Shown here in pieces: positions 9,726 through 17,672 of a DNA stretch of 32,995 nucleotides. The position numbers and the translations under genes are program-made. The DNA is from Saprospiraceae bacterium. GTDB taxonomy: Bacteria; Bacteroidota; Bacteroidia; Chitinophagales; Saprospiraceae. The DNA is taken from contig JADJWN010000020.1 in NCBI GenBank assembly GCA_016716335.1, forward strand, positions 1-32,995, written 5' to 3'. The notes beneath the pieces were generated by a model. It was not told the origin of the DNA. It did no database searches and saw only the letters and a list, made by a program, of their open reading frames with translations. The stretch's first letter is position 1. Each line of letters starts with the position of its first letter.

Positions 9726-10436
9726 ATGACACATAAACCACACACAGCAATCATCACCGGAGGTACCAAGGGTATTGGTCTGGGAGTAGCCCACGTACTC
9801 ATCCAAAACGGGATAAAAGTCTGTATCACTGGCAGAGATGCCAAGACGGTGCAAAATGCCACCGACCACCTGAACAGTATGGTGGAAGACAGTGCTATCG
9901 GAGTGATGTCTGATGTACGGGATTATGATTCACAGGTAAAAAGTGTAGATGCAGTCATTAAGAAATGGGGAAGACTGGACTATTTTATCGCCAATGCCGG
10001 AGTGGGACATTTTGCCAATATCGAGCAGCTCAGCTTCGAGCAATGGCACGAGACCATCGATATCAATCTCACAGGAGTATTTTACTCTGCCAAGGCATGT
10101 CTGGAAGAACTGAAAAAAACTCAGGGGTTTTTTATCACCATTGCCAGTCTGGCAGGCACCAATTTTTTTGCTGCCGGAAGTGCATATAATGCCAGTAAGT
10201 TCGGACTGGTAGGGTTTACGCAGGCTATGATGCTTGATGTCCGTGATTATGGTGTAAGGGTTTCTACGATTATGCCCGGCTCGGTATCCACTTTTTTCAA
10301 CGGTCATGTACCTACTGACGCTGATGCCTGGAAAATTCAACCCGAAGATATAGGCCAGCTCGTGATGGATCTGATCAAAATGCCGGCAAGGACATTGCCC
10401 AGTAAAATAGAAGTGAGGCCTTCCAGAACAAAATGA
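9726..10436 (+). CDS. SDR family NAD(P)-dependent oxidoreductase
   Basis: Classical short-chain dehydrogenase of 236 residues. The Rossmann glycine motif TGGTKGIG lies near residue 11, followed by NAGVG, the catalytic Ser in ITIASLAG, and YNASK with the catalytic Tyr and Lys. The late MPGSV segment is also typical. The substrate cannot be read from the sequence; FabG-like and sepiapterin-reductase-like members look alike at this level. It stands alone downstream of the divergent queG, and 300 bp separate it from fic. Confidence 0.85.
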   Translation: MTHKPHTAIITGGTKGIGLGVAHVLIQNGIKVCITGRDAKTVQNATDHLNSMVEDSAIGVMSDVRDYDSQVKSVDAVIKKWGRLDYFIANAGVGHFANIEQLSFEQWHETIDINLTGVFYSAKACLEELKKTQGFFITIASLAGTNFFAAGSAYNASKFGLVGFTQAMMLDVRDYGVRVSTIMPGSVSTFFNGHVPTDADAWKIQPEDIGQLVMDLIKMPARTLPSKIEVRPSRTK

Positions 10437-10627
10437 GTGAAACGGAAAAAGATTAAAATTTTCAAAGGTAAAAAAACAACTTCCTGTTAATTTTAAAATC
10501 TGAATCCGATTCGAAAGATTGGGAATTCTATCAAAACCCATCAGGACGAGAATTTGTATCCCGTTTCCAGTCTTCTTTTCTTGGAAACAGGAAATACTAT
10601 TAATCCTGAATTAAGACCGTTCGATCA

Positions 10628-10742
10628 CAATTAATAATTGCTTTTGCGGAGAAAATTGCTTTTTATCTCCGCATATATTGCGTATAAAATTGATTTTGCG
10701 GAGAATAATAGATATATTTGTCGCATAATATGCGGAGAATGA
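10628..10742 (+). promoter_or_regulatory. fic promoter inside a cluster of operator-like repeats
   Basis: TTG (10690-10692), a 20-nt spacer and an exact TATATTTG (10713-10720) form a good Bacteroidota promoter. Around it TGCGGAGA occurs at 10645, 10697 and 10731, and its inverted form TCTCCGCA lies at 10666-10673, making an 8-bp-arm dyad with the first copy. Two further palindromes are CAATTAATAATTG (10628-10640) and CGCATAATATGCG spanning 10724-10736. The repeats overlap the spacer and the start codon region, as expected for autorepression. No candidate regulator is known, although the Fic protein itself has a C-terminal winged-helix-like segment. Confidence 0.5.
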
Positions 10743-11853
10743 CCATCTACATTTATGAAAAAGAAAACTGGACAGACTTCACCTGGGACGATAAAAAGGT
10801 TATTATAAAACTGGGTGAAGCCAGAAACAAACAGGGAAGACTTTTAGGTAAAATGGAATCGCTTGGTTTTGAACTGCAAAATGAAGCTGTATTGAATACG
10901 CTTACTTTGGATGTGGTCAAATCATCGGAAATAGAAGGTGAAATTTTAGAACTGCAACAAGTACGTTCCTCCATTGCACGGAGACTGGGAATTGACATTG
11001 TAAAGCTGTGGATTCTGATCGTCATGTGGACGGAATAGTTGAAATGATGCTTGACGCTACTCAAAGATATGATACACCATTGACAAAAGACAGATTGTTT
11101 GGTTGGCATGCAGCACTTTTTCCGACAGGATGGAGCAGTTTGTATAAAATCACCGTTGGTGACTGGAGAAAAGATACTGCCGGGCCTATGCAGGTGGTGT
11201 CGGGGCATGTAGGAAAAGAGAAAGTACACTATCAGGCTCCGGGCTCAGACAGGTTAGAATATGAAATGGAAAGATTCCTGGACTGGTTTGAAAATGAGCA
11301 AGAAACAGATCTGGTTCTTAAGGCAGCGGTTGCTCATTTATGGTTTGTGACCATTCATCCATTTGAGGATGGGAATGGACGGATTGCCAGGGCCATTACA
11401 GATATGCTGTTGGCCCGTTCTGATAAAAGCACAAAACGATTTTACAGTATGTCTTCACAAATCAGAATTGAAAGGAAACAGTATTATGAAAAGCTGGAAT
11501 TAACACAAAAGGGAAATTCAGATATTACAGAGTGGGTTTTATGGTTTTTAGAATGTTTGATCCATGCCATTGAATCCGCAGAAGAAATTTTATCGACAAT
11601 ACTTTACAAAGCAGAATTCTGGAAAGCGCATTCATCCACAATACTTAATGAAAGACAGCAAAAAATAATAAACAGAATGCTTGATGGATTTGATGGAAAA
11701 TTGACGACGTCGAAATGGGCAAAAATTAATAAATGCTCGCAGGATACAGCTCTCAGGGATATTCAGGATCTGATAAACAAGGATATTCTGCAAAAAGAAG
11801 CAAGCGGCGGCAGAAGCACAAGTTATACATTAAAGTCAATTGTCGCTAAATAA
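10739..11853 (+). CDS. Fic family protein (DUF4172 N-terminus), frameshifted
   Basis: Putative AMP-transferase (AMPylator). The N-terminus MTIYIYEKENWTDFTWD is the DUF4172-type segment. SSEIEGE fits the class II inhibitory motif [S/T]xxxE[G/N], so the enzyme should be auto-inhibited. The complete Fic motif HPFEDGNGRIAR is encoded at 11356-11391. The C-terminus (NERQQKIINRMLDG to SGGRSTSYTL) looks like a winged helix. The frame breaks at 11002-11004; one extra A gives GIDIVKAVDSDRHVDGIVEM and a continuous ~371-residue protein. The ATG at 10739 was chosen because family members start MIYIYE and because the predicted transcription start (~10727) excludes the earlier TTG at 10718; the ATG at 10730 remains possible. 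Confidence 0.88.
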
Positions 11854-12230
11854 ATCCAATACTGTGGCGCCTTTAATCATCCAATTTTATGCTATATATC
11901 ATACAACTTTGATGGTAATCCCGGATAGAGCTTTGACCTCAATCTGCCACTGATCAGAAAAAAACTTTCCATTATTTTTGGAAATATTTTCAAAACAGTT
12001 CTGTTCCCTTAAGCACAGACCTGATAAATGTGATAAATTGACAAGGTCATGAAACTCCGATTCTGAAAGTATTACGGATCATTCATTATGACAGTTCCTG
12101 GACCAGAGCACTGCAGGCAGAAAAAGAATTTTCTTGAGTTTATATTAGTGCTGCAATTTTTTTCTGCAACTGTACATCCATAATACATTTGCTTTATTAG
12201 CTTTGATGCTGTCAAAACAAACTCAACATC
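11854..12230 (+). other. Intergenic leader of the truncated transporter copy
   Basis: No gene is seen. From 12022 onward the sequence is the upstream part of the duplicated transporter block. A perfect -7 box TAGCTTTG lies at 12198-12205, 25 nt before the ATG, but no clear TTG sits at the right distance. Confidence 0.45.
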
Positions 12231-12497
12231 ATGGCAGCAGTATCAGGCGGTGCAATGTCTGCAGGAGGTAATGAAAAATTCAAACCCTCACTCAGTTTTT
12301 CGCAGATAATCAATATGAATTTCGGCTTTTTTGGAATTCAGTACAGTTTCGGGTTGCAGCAGACAGCTATCAACCCCATTTACACCTTCCTGAACGCCGA
12401 TCCTGAATCACTGCCCATACTCAATCTCGCCGGACCTATGACCGGACTCATTATTCAGCCTCTGATCGGTGCCTTGAGTGACAAAACCTGGAGTCCT
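12022..12497 (+). repeat. Duplicated transporter 5' region, copy A
   Basis: These 476 bp match 14393-14868 without indels and with six mismatches: four upstream of the ATG and two in the coding part, both synonymous (TTT/TTC and AAC/AAT). Weaker similarity continues for about 40 bp further upstream. The match ends exactly where the IS element begins. Confidence 0.9.
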
Positions 12498-12524
12498 CTT
12501 GAGTTTGACACCATTTTGAGATAA
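12231..12524 (+). pseudogene. Truncated sucrose-type MFS transporter (copy A)
   Basis: The first 89 codons encode exactly the same residues as the intact transporter at 14602-15960, up to SDKTWSP. The frame then runs into the IS left end and adds LEFDTILR before a stop. Only the first two or so membrane helices remain, so the product cannot transport. The missing 3' part is not found beyond the other end of the IS. The promoter region is intact, so the fragment may still be transcribed toward the IS. Confidence 0.88.
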
Positions 12525-14352
12525 GTTGTTGATTATCAGCAATAGTGATTTTGATTTGGCTCACTACAAATCGGTAAAATGATTATGATATGATTACTTC
12601 AACTAAATATTTAGATCGCTTGGCTTTATCATGGGCAATAATGGTTTTATGCCCATAGCTTGTAATATTTTGGGTTCTAGTTCTGTTGGAGTTGATTTTA
12701 TATATAGTTGTTCGTTTGATGTTTCTACCAAACTTATTTGCATTTTGTCAAGTGTTTTACGGAGACTTGATTCTGTTATTTTACTTTCTGAATTATTCAC
12801 TCTTTGGAGGACATAGTTTTGCAAGCAAAACGCTATATAGCACAGGCAGATGTGACCTTTTATCCTCTGATCTGTCCAATGAAACATAGGTCTGGTCTCT
12901 AGATGTGACTTAAATGTTCTAAAACTGTGTTCTATCTTATAGAGGTGTTTGTAGTTCTCCAGTACTGTTGTTGCGCTCAATGATGTATTGGTTGCTATTG
13001 CTAAAAAGCCATCATATTTTGCAGCATCATCTATCTTGCTTTGATCTAATTCATATTGGTCTTTGGACGTTTGTTTTATAAAATACCTCCTTTGTTTTGT
13101 CTTCAATTGGGATGTATTATTTAATAAGGATTTTGCCTTTTCAACCTTTGCCATTCGTTCCATCTCATCTTTATTAGCTCTCTTTGACGAATAGGTACAA
13201 ATGATTGTTTTATCCCCATATTCTAAAGTAGTATATCTTACGGTAACACTCTGTCCTGCATTGTCGTTGTAAACCCACTCTGATTTATATTGACTAATGT
13301 CAATTAGTGACTGTTTTACTTCTTTGGGCAATGATTTGAGTCTTTCGCCAAGAATAAATTCATAGCCTTTTTGATCTATGAGTCCGACATTCTTTTTAGA
13401 AAGCATGCCTCGGTCAGCCACTACGATGATATTTTCAATGTCATAACTATTTTTAAGATCGTCCAAAGCTTGTTCGAAAGTGTCTCCCTCGTATGTATTG
13501 CCTTTGTAAACGCGATATCCGATAGGATTTTTATCTTTGTCAATAAGCATGGAGAAGAGAATTTGCGTATGGCCAATTTTACCATCCTTACCAAAACCCA
13601 TTTGTCTCAAATCACCTTCCTTCTCCACATTGCTCTCAAAGTAGAATGTCGTCACATCATAAAATACAACATCTAATTTTGAGTTAAAAAGATCTCTGCC
13701 TGTTTGGAAAATATGTTGCTGAATCAAGTTGCTGTTTGTATCTAACTTATCCAAAGCCCTGTAAAGATGATGTAAATCTATATTCGGAAGATTTAGGTAT
13801 TCGTTTTGGTTCAGGAAGTTGGCACGTTTGCTGCAAGGCTCTTGGAGTCGCTCTAAAAGCATGAGCATTACTGTATTGTGAAAATCAAAACTGAGTTTAG
13901 ACTTCTTGGCAATTCTACGAAATACGTCATGGAGTCTATAATGTTTTAACGCTTTAGTATAAATCATTTGGTAACCATAATTAAACCTGCCAAGCTCCCT
14001 AACTTCGCCCTTGAGAAGGTTTTTAACTTCACCACCACCAAGTTCATAAAGCTTAATCCCTAGTGATCTCAGTTGTTCGGGTGTGTAGTCTTCGACTTTG
14101 CCTAAAGAATACAAAATACGGTGTGTAGACTTGCCTTCATCGTTGCGATAACTCTCAAGGATGCGGATATAACTACCTGACTTCTTCTTTTCTACTCTTA
14201 AAAATGGCATACCACAAAGGTATGGCTAATTTATAACCCAGTATGCACTCACCCTGCAAATCGGCTCACTACATTTTTTTCAAAAAACAATACTTGACCC
14301 AGCATTTACTGGTGTTCCAGCGCTTTTTTTCGTTTTTGGTGTCAAACTCAAG
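12498..14352 (-). mobile_element. IS1634-like insertion sequence, complete, 1855 bp
   Basis: The ends are 16-bp perfect terminal inverted repeats, CTTGAGTTTGACACCA at 12498-12513 and its complement at 14337-14352. One transposase gene lies inside on the minus strand. Subterminal direct copies of GGCTCACTACA occur at 12558-12568 and 14263-14273. The flanks do not match (AGTCCT on the left, AAAAAT on the right), so no target duplication is present. Absence of a duplication together with the lost 3' part of transporter copy A suggests an adjacent deletion or recombination after insertion. Confidence 0.88.
12603..14210 (-). CDS. IS1634-family transposase
   Basis: This is a 535-residue DDE transposase of the IS4/IS1634 group. 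The putative catalytic residues are Asp185 in VVFYDVTTFYFES, Asp266 in VVADRGMLSKKN and Glu427 in YKIEHSFRTFKSHLE. The tail HWTDQRIKGHICLCYIAF is characteristic of the group. The frame is intact from ATG (14208-14210) to stop, so the element is probably active or recently active. The distance from start codon to the right inverted repeat is about 130 bp, and the 3' gap to the left repeat is about 90 bp. Confidence 0.9.
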   Translation of the reverse strand: MPFLRVEKKKSGSYIRILESYRNDEGKSTHRILYSLGKVEDYTPEQLRSLGIKLYELGGGEVKNLLKGEVRELGRFNYGYQMIYTKALKHYRLHDVFRRIAKKSKLSFDFHNTVMLMLLERLQEPCSKRANFLNQNEYLNLPNIDLHHLYRALDKLDTNSNLIQQHIFQTGRDLFNSKLDVVFYDVTTFYFESNVEKEGDLRQMGFGKDGKIGHTQILFSMLIDKDKNPIGYRVYKGNTYEGDTFEQALDDLKNSYDIENIIVVADRGMLSKKNVGLIDQKGYEFILGERLKSLPKEVKQSLIDISQYKSEWVYNDNAGQSVTVRYTTLEYGDKTIICTYSSKRANKDEMERMAKVEKAKSLLNNTSQLKTKQRRYFIKQTSKDQYELDQSKIDDAAKYDGFLAIATNTSLSATTVLENYKHLYKIEHSFRTFKSHLETRPMFHWTDQRIKGHICLCYIAFCLQNYVLQRVNNSESKITESSLRKTLDKMQISLVETSNEQLYIKSTPTELEPKILQAMGIKPLLPMIKPSDLNI

Positions 14353-14392
14353 AAAAATTGTAAAAACAGTTTTTTCCAATTTAGTACAGCCG

Positions 14393-14868
14393 TGATAAAT
14401 GTGATAAATTGACAAGGTCGTGAAACTCCGATTCTGAAAGTCTTACGGATCATTCATTATGACAGTTCCTGGACCAGAGCACTGTAGGCAGAAAAAGAAT
14501 TTTCTTGAGTTTATATTAGTGCTGCAATTTTTTTCTGCAACTGTACATCCATAATACATTTGCTTTATTAGCTTTGATGCTGTCAAAACAAACTCAACAT
14601 TATGGCAGCAGTATCAGGCGGTGCAATGTCTGCAGGAGGTAATGAAAAATTCAAACCCTCACTCAGTTTTTCGCAGATAATCAATATGAATTTCGGCTTT
14701 TTCGGAATTCAGTACAGTTTCGGGTTGCAGCAGACAGCTATCAATCCCATTTACACCTTCCTGAACGCCGATCCTGAATCACTGCCCATACTCAATCTCG
14801 CCGGACCTATGACCGGACTCATTATTCAGCCTCTGATCGGTGCCTTGAGTGACAAAACCTGGAGTCCT
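14393..14868 (+). repeat. Duplicated transporter 5' region, copy B
   Basis: Partner of 12022-12497. It begins 40 bp after the IS right end and runs into the intact transporter gene. The -7 box TAGCTTTG is conserved at 14569-14576. Confidence 0.9.
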
Positions 14869-15960
14869 CGTTGGGGAAGAAGAAAACCCTATTTTCTGGT
14901 TGGTGCCATCACCTGCAGTATAGCGCTGTTTTTTATGCCTTTCAGCAGTACCCTATGGATGGCTGCCGGACTGCTATGGGTCCTCGATGCAGGCAACAAC
15001 ACCGCTATGGAACCCTACCGGGCTTTTGTGGCTGACAAGTTGCCCAAGGCACAATACGCCAAGGGTTTTCTTACCCAAAGTTTTTTTACAGGTCTGGGTA
15101 TTACATTGGCTAATCTGTCATTGTATTTTTTCCAGCAGATCTGGACAAAGTCATCAGACAACGGCATCCCATACTGGGTGTTTGGAGCTTTTTTTGTAGG
15201 TACAGTGGCTTCCATAGGCTCCGTACTTTGGTCAGTATATACCACTCCGGAAATACCACCGACAGATGAAGAGCTGGCAGCACTCCGGGCGCATGAAAAA
15301 GGCAGCATCTTTGAGCCCTTCATAGAAATATTCCAATCCATATCGAATATGCCCAAAGTATTGTGGCAGCTGGCACTGGTATATCTATTTCAGTGGTATG
15401 CCATGTTTTGCTACTGGCAATTTGTCTCCCACAGCATCGCCAAAAGCGTATGGAAAACCAGTGCCCAGGAAAATATGGCACTGTATTCCGAAGCGGCAGG
15501 CTGGACCGGCCTGGTCAACGGATTTTACAACATTGTCACATTCTGCTCGGCATTCGGGCTCGTATGGCTCGCCAATAAATTCAGTGCCAGATATGTCCAT
15601 GCCTTCTGCCTGCTTCTGGCCTGTCTTGCACTGCTTATCATGCCCGGCATAGAAAACAAATACCTTTTGTTTGCCCCTATGATCGGCTTTGGTATCGCAT
15701 GGGCATCCATGATGGGCGTGCCTTACATCATGGTAGCCAACAGTATTCCCGCGGAGAAAAACGGTGTATATATGGGTATCGTCAATATGATGATTGTCAT
15801 CCCGATGATGATACAGACGCTTACTTTCGGCGGTGTATTTAAACATTTTCTGGGTAGCGACCCGGCTATGGCACTTCGTTTTGCCGGCGTTTTGCTCGGC
15901 ATCGCCGCACTGGCTACCCTGAGGATACAGGTGAAAGGGGAGGTGCCGGCGGAGGTGTGA
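14602..15960 (+). CDS. MFS transporter, sucrose/SLC45-type (GPH-like)
   Basis: A 452-residue polytopic inner-membrane protein. The N-terminal MNFGFFGIQYSFGLQQTAI and the first cytoplasmic loop SDKTWSPRWGRRKPY match the signature of plant-type SUT and SLC45 sucrose/H+ symporters, and VLDAGNNTAMEPYRAFVAD is also typical. About 12 hydrophobic segments can be counted. A sucrose or maltose substrate is supported by the amylosucrase and sugar kinase genes 2-5 kb downstream on the other strand. The start is the ATG at 14602, 25 nt after the -7 box. It is the intact member of a tandem duplicate pair; the other copy is broken by the IS. Confidence 0.88.
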   Translation: MAAVSGGAMSAGGNEKFKPSLSFSQIINMNFGFFGIQYSFGLQQTAINPIYTFLNADPESLPILNLAGPMTGLIIQPLIGALSDKTWSPRWGRRKPYFLVGAITCSIALFFMPFSSTLWMAAGLLWVLDAGNNTAMEPYRAFVADKLPKAQYAKGFLTQSFFTGLGITLANLSLYFFQQIWTKSSDNGIPYWVFGAFFVGTVASIGSVLWSVYTTPEIPPTDEELAALRAHEKGSIFEPFIEIFQSISNMPKVLWQLALVYLFQWYAMFCYWQFVSHSIAKSVWKTSAQENMALYSEAAGWTGLVNGFYNIVTFCSAFGLVWLANKFSARYVHAFCLLLACLALLIMPGIENKYLLFAPMIGFGIAWASMMGVPYIMVANSIPAEKNGVYMGIVNMMIVIPMMIQTLTFGGVFKHFLGSDPAMALRFAGVLLGIAALATLRIQVKGEVPAEV

Positions 15961-16444
15961 AGTGAATCAAAAATTTCAGACATTCCGGTATTTGAAAATT
16001 AATAATGACTGACAACATAGACAGCTAGATTTCCAGCTTCAGGATATTTATAATAAAAAATAAATGCCCTTATCGTTGAAAATCGGAATTTATTCCTGAA
16101 AATGGAAGATTTCATTCCTTGGTCTCAATGTATATATCCGGCTGGTGATAGTAAGCACAAAAATGGGTCATTTCAATTCGCCCATGTATGACAAGGAAGA
16201 GATAAACAATATCAAAACTTCTGTATCAGCATCAGTTCAGGCTGTATGTATTTATGATTGCCCAATTATTTCTAAATTTGGGACATGGCAGATGTACATA
16301 CGAAGGCACAGCGCAGCTACAATATGAGCTATATTTTAAGTGAGGATATAAAGTAAAATTCTATCTCTTTTCTTCAAACTTACCGATTATGCAGGATATA
16401 TTTTCAAGATGAAATGCATGATTCAGCGACCATAATCGCCAAAA
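15961..16444. other. Intergenic region, no gene recognised
   Basis: About 480 bp. A 60-codon frame at 16145-16327 has no family features. The right end contains the first of two 29-nt direct repeats that bracket the AAA_14 gene. No RNA gene or terminator is evident. Confidence 0.4.
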
Positions 16445-16451
16445 ATGATAA
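16423..16451 (+). repeat. 29-nt direct repeat, copy 1
   Basis: Matches 17590-17618 at 27 of 29 positions. It contains a small dyad (GCGA, 6 nt, TCGC) and overlaps the start codon of the ATPase gene, whose ATG is at 16445. Confidence 0.75.
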
Positions 16452-17569
16452 AACGAACACTTTTAGATTCAATCAAAGCCAAAATAGATTTTAAGAAAGC
16501 TATAGTACTTCTCGGACCCCGGCAAGTAGGTAAAACCTTTCTGCTTAGGAAAATTACTGAAGATCTCAAGTTGCCTTTTCTGATGGCCAACGGGGATAAT
16601 CCGGCAGACAGACTTCTGTGGTCCAATCCTGATTACAATCTTATACAATCCCTGACAGCACCTTACTCGCTGATAATATTTGACGAGGCCCAACGAATTG
16701 AAAATCTGGGACTCACCGCCAAAATGATTATTGATGCGCAAACTGGAAAGCAGGTTTTTATTACCGGATCTTCAGCTTTAGGTTTGGGTGACACTATTCA
16801 AGAGCCTCTCACCGGCAGAAAGTGGGAATTTGTGATGTACCCTATTGCCTGGCAGGAAATAGTGGAAAGCTATACTCTGGCTAATGCCTTACCCATGCTG
16901 GAGCAATTGCTGGTATTTGGCAGTTATCCGGACATCCTTTTGAGTGATGAAAAAGGCGAACTGCTCGGTTTGCTGGCAGGCAGTTATCTGTATAAAGATA
17001 TACTTGAATTGGGAGGAATTCGAAAACCGGAGGTTCTGGTGCGCTTACTGCAGGCTCTGGCATGGCAGCTGGGCAATGAAGTGTCTTACAACGAACTTTC
17101 AAAAACTGTGGGAGTGGACAAGGAAACGGTAATAAGTTATATTAACCTGCTTGAAAAAAGTTTTGTCGTTTTCAGGTTGCATCCTCTATCCCGAAATCCA
17201 CGGAAAGAAATATCCACTTCTCGTAAAATATATTTTTATGATAACGGTATCCGGAATGCAATTATCAATAATTTCAACCCAATAAGCCAGCGAAATGATA
17301 TTGGTCCTCTATGGGAAAATTTTTTCGTTTCTGAGAGATTAAAATATATCGCTTACCAAAAATTACCCATCCAACAGTGGTTCTGGCGGAGTAAATCAAA
17401 GGCAGAAATTGATATGATTGAAGAGCAATCAAAAAGATACGAAGCATATGAACTGAACTGGAACGAAAAGAAAAATGCACGTTTCAGCAGTACTTTCACA
17501 GAATTTTATCATCCGGTGGCTACCCATGTGATTCATAAATCCAATTTTTGGCATTATTTATCATCATGA
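16445..17569 (+). CDS. AAA_14/DUF4143 ATP-binding protein
   Basis: A 374-residue member of the widespread AAA_14 plus DUF4143 family. Walker A GPRQVGKT lies at residues 24-31 and Walker B LIIFDEAQR near residue 80. VFITGSSALGL and the Arg-containing LTGRKWEF follow. The C-terminal DUF4143 part ends with a PD-(D/E)xK-like pattern, KAEIDMIEE then YEAYELNWNEKK, whose acidic residues and lysine look intact. Biological function in this family is not established. The gene lies alone between the transporter and the convergent amylosucrase and is bracketed by a 29-nt direct repeat, which suggests that it arrived or was duplicated as a unit. Confidence 0.85.
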   Translation: MIKRTLLDSIKAKIDFKKAIVLLGPRQVGKTFLLRKITEDLKLPFLMANGDNPADRLLWSNPDYNLIQSLTAPYSLIIFDEAQRIENLGLTAKMIIDAQTGKQVFITGSSALGLGDTIQEPLTGRKWEFVMYPIAWQEIVESYTLANALPMLEQLLVFGSYPDILLSDEKGELLGLLAGSYLYKDILELGGIRKPEVLVRLLQALAWQLGNEVSYNELSKTVGVDKETVISYINLLEKSFVVFRLHPLSRNPRKEISTSRKIYFYDNGIRNAIINNFNPISQRNDIGPLWENFFVSERLKYIAYQKLPIQQWFWRSKSKAEIDMIEEQSKRYEAYELNWNEKKNARFSSTFTEFYHPVATHVIHKSNFWHYLSS

Positions 17570-17589
17570 CAAATTGAAATATAGTAATA

Positions 17590-17618
17590 TCAGCGACTAT
17601 AATCGCCAAAAACGATAA
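17590..17618 (+). repeat. 29-nt direct repeat, copy 2
   Basis: Second copy of 16423-16451, 21 bp after the ATPase stop codon. One of the two differences changes the ATG of copy 1 to ACG. It could be a boundary repeat or the start-region relic of a lost tandem paralogue. Confidence 0.75.
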
Positions 17619-17672
17619 GTTGCCATGCATCAGTAATAATATTTTAAGAAAAACGGCAAACAGCAACTTCAA

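Noticed and set aside
12498..12524. Functional short transporter made by IS fusion
   Set aside because: Only about two helices remain, and the eight added residues come from the IS end.
12022..14868. Composite transposon carrying the sugar transporter
   Set aside because: There is only one IS; the flanking repeats are transporter sequence, not IS copies.
16145..16327. 60-codon frame before the ATPase gene
   Set aside because: No recognisable motif, no promoter and no neighbouring partner; looks random.
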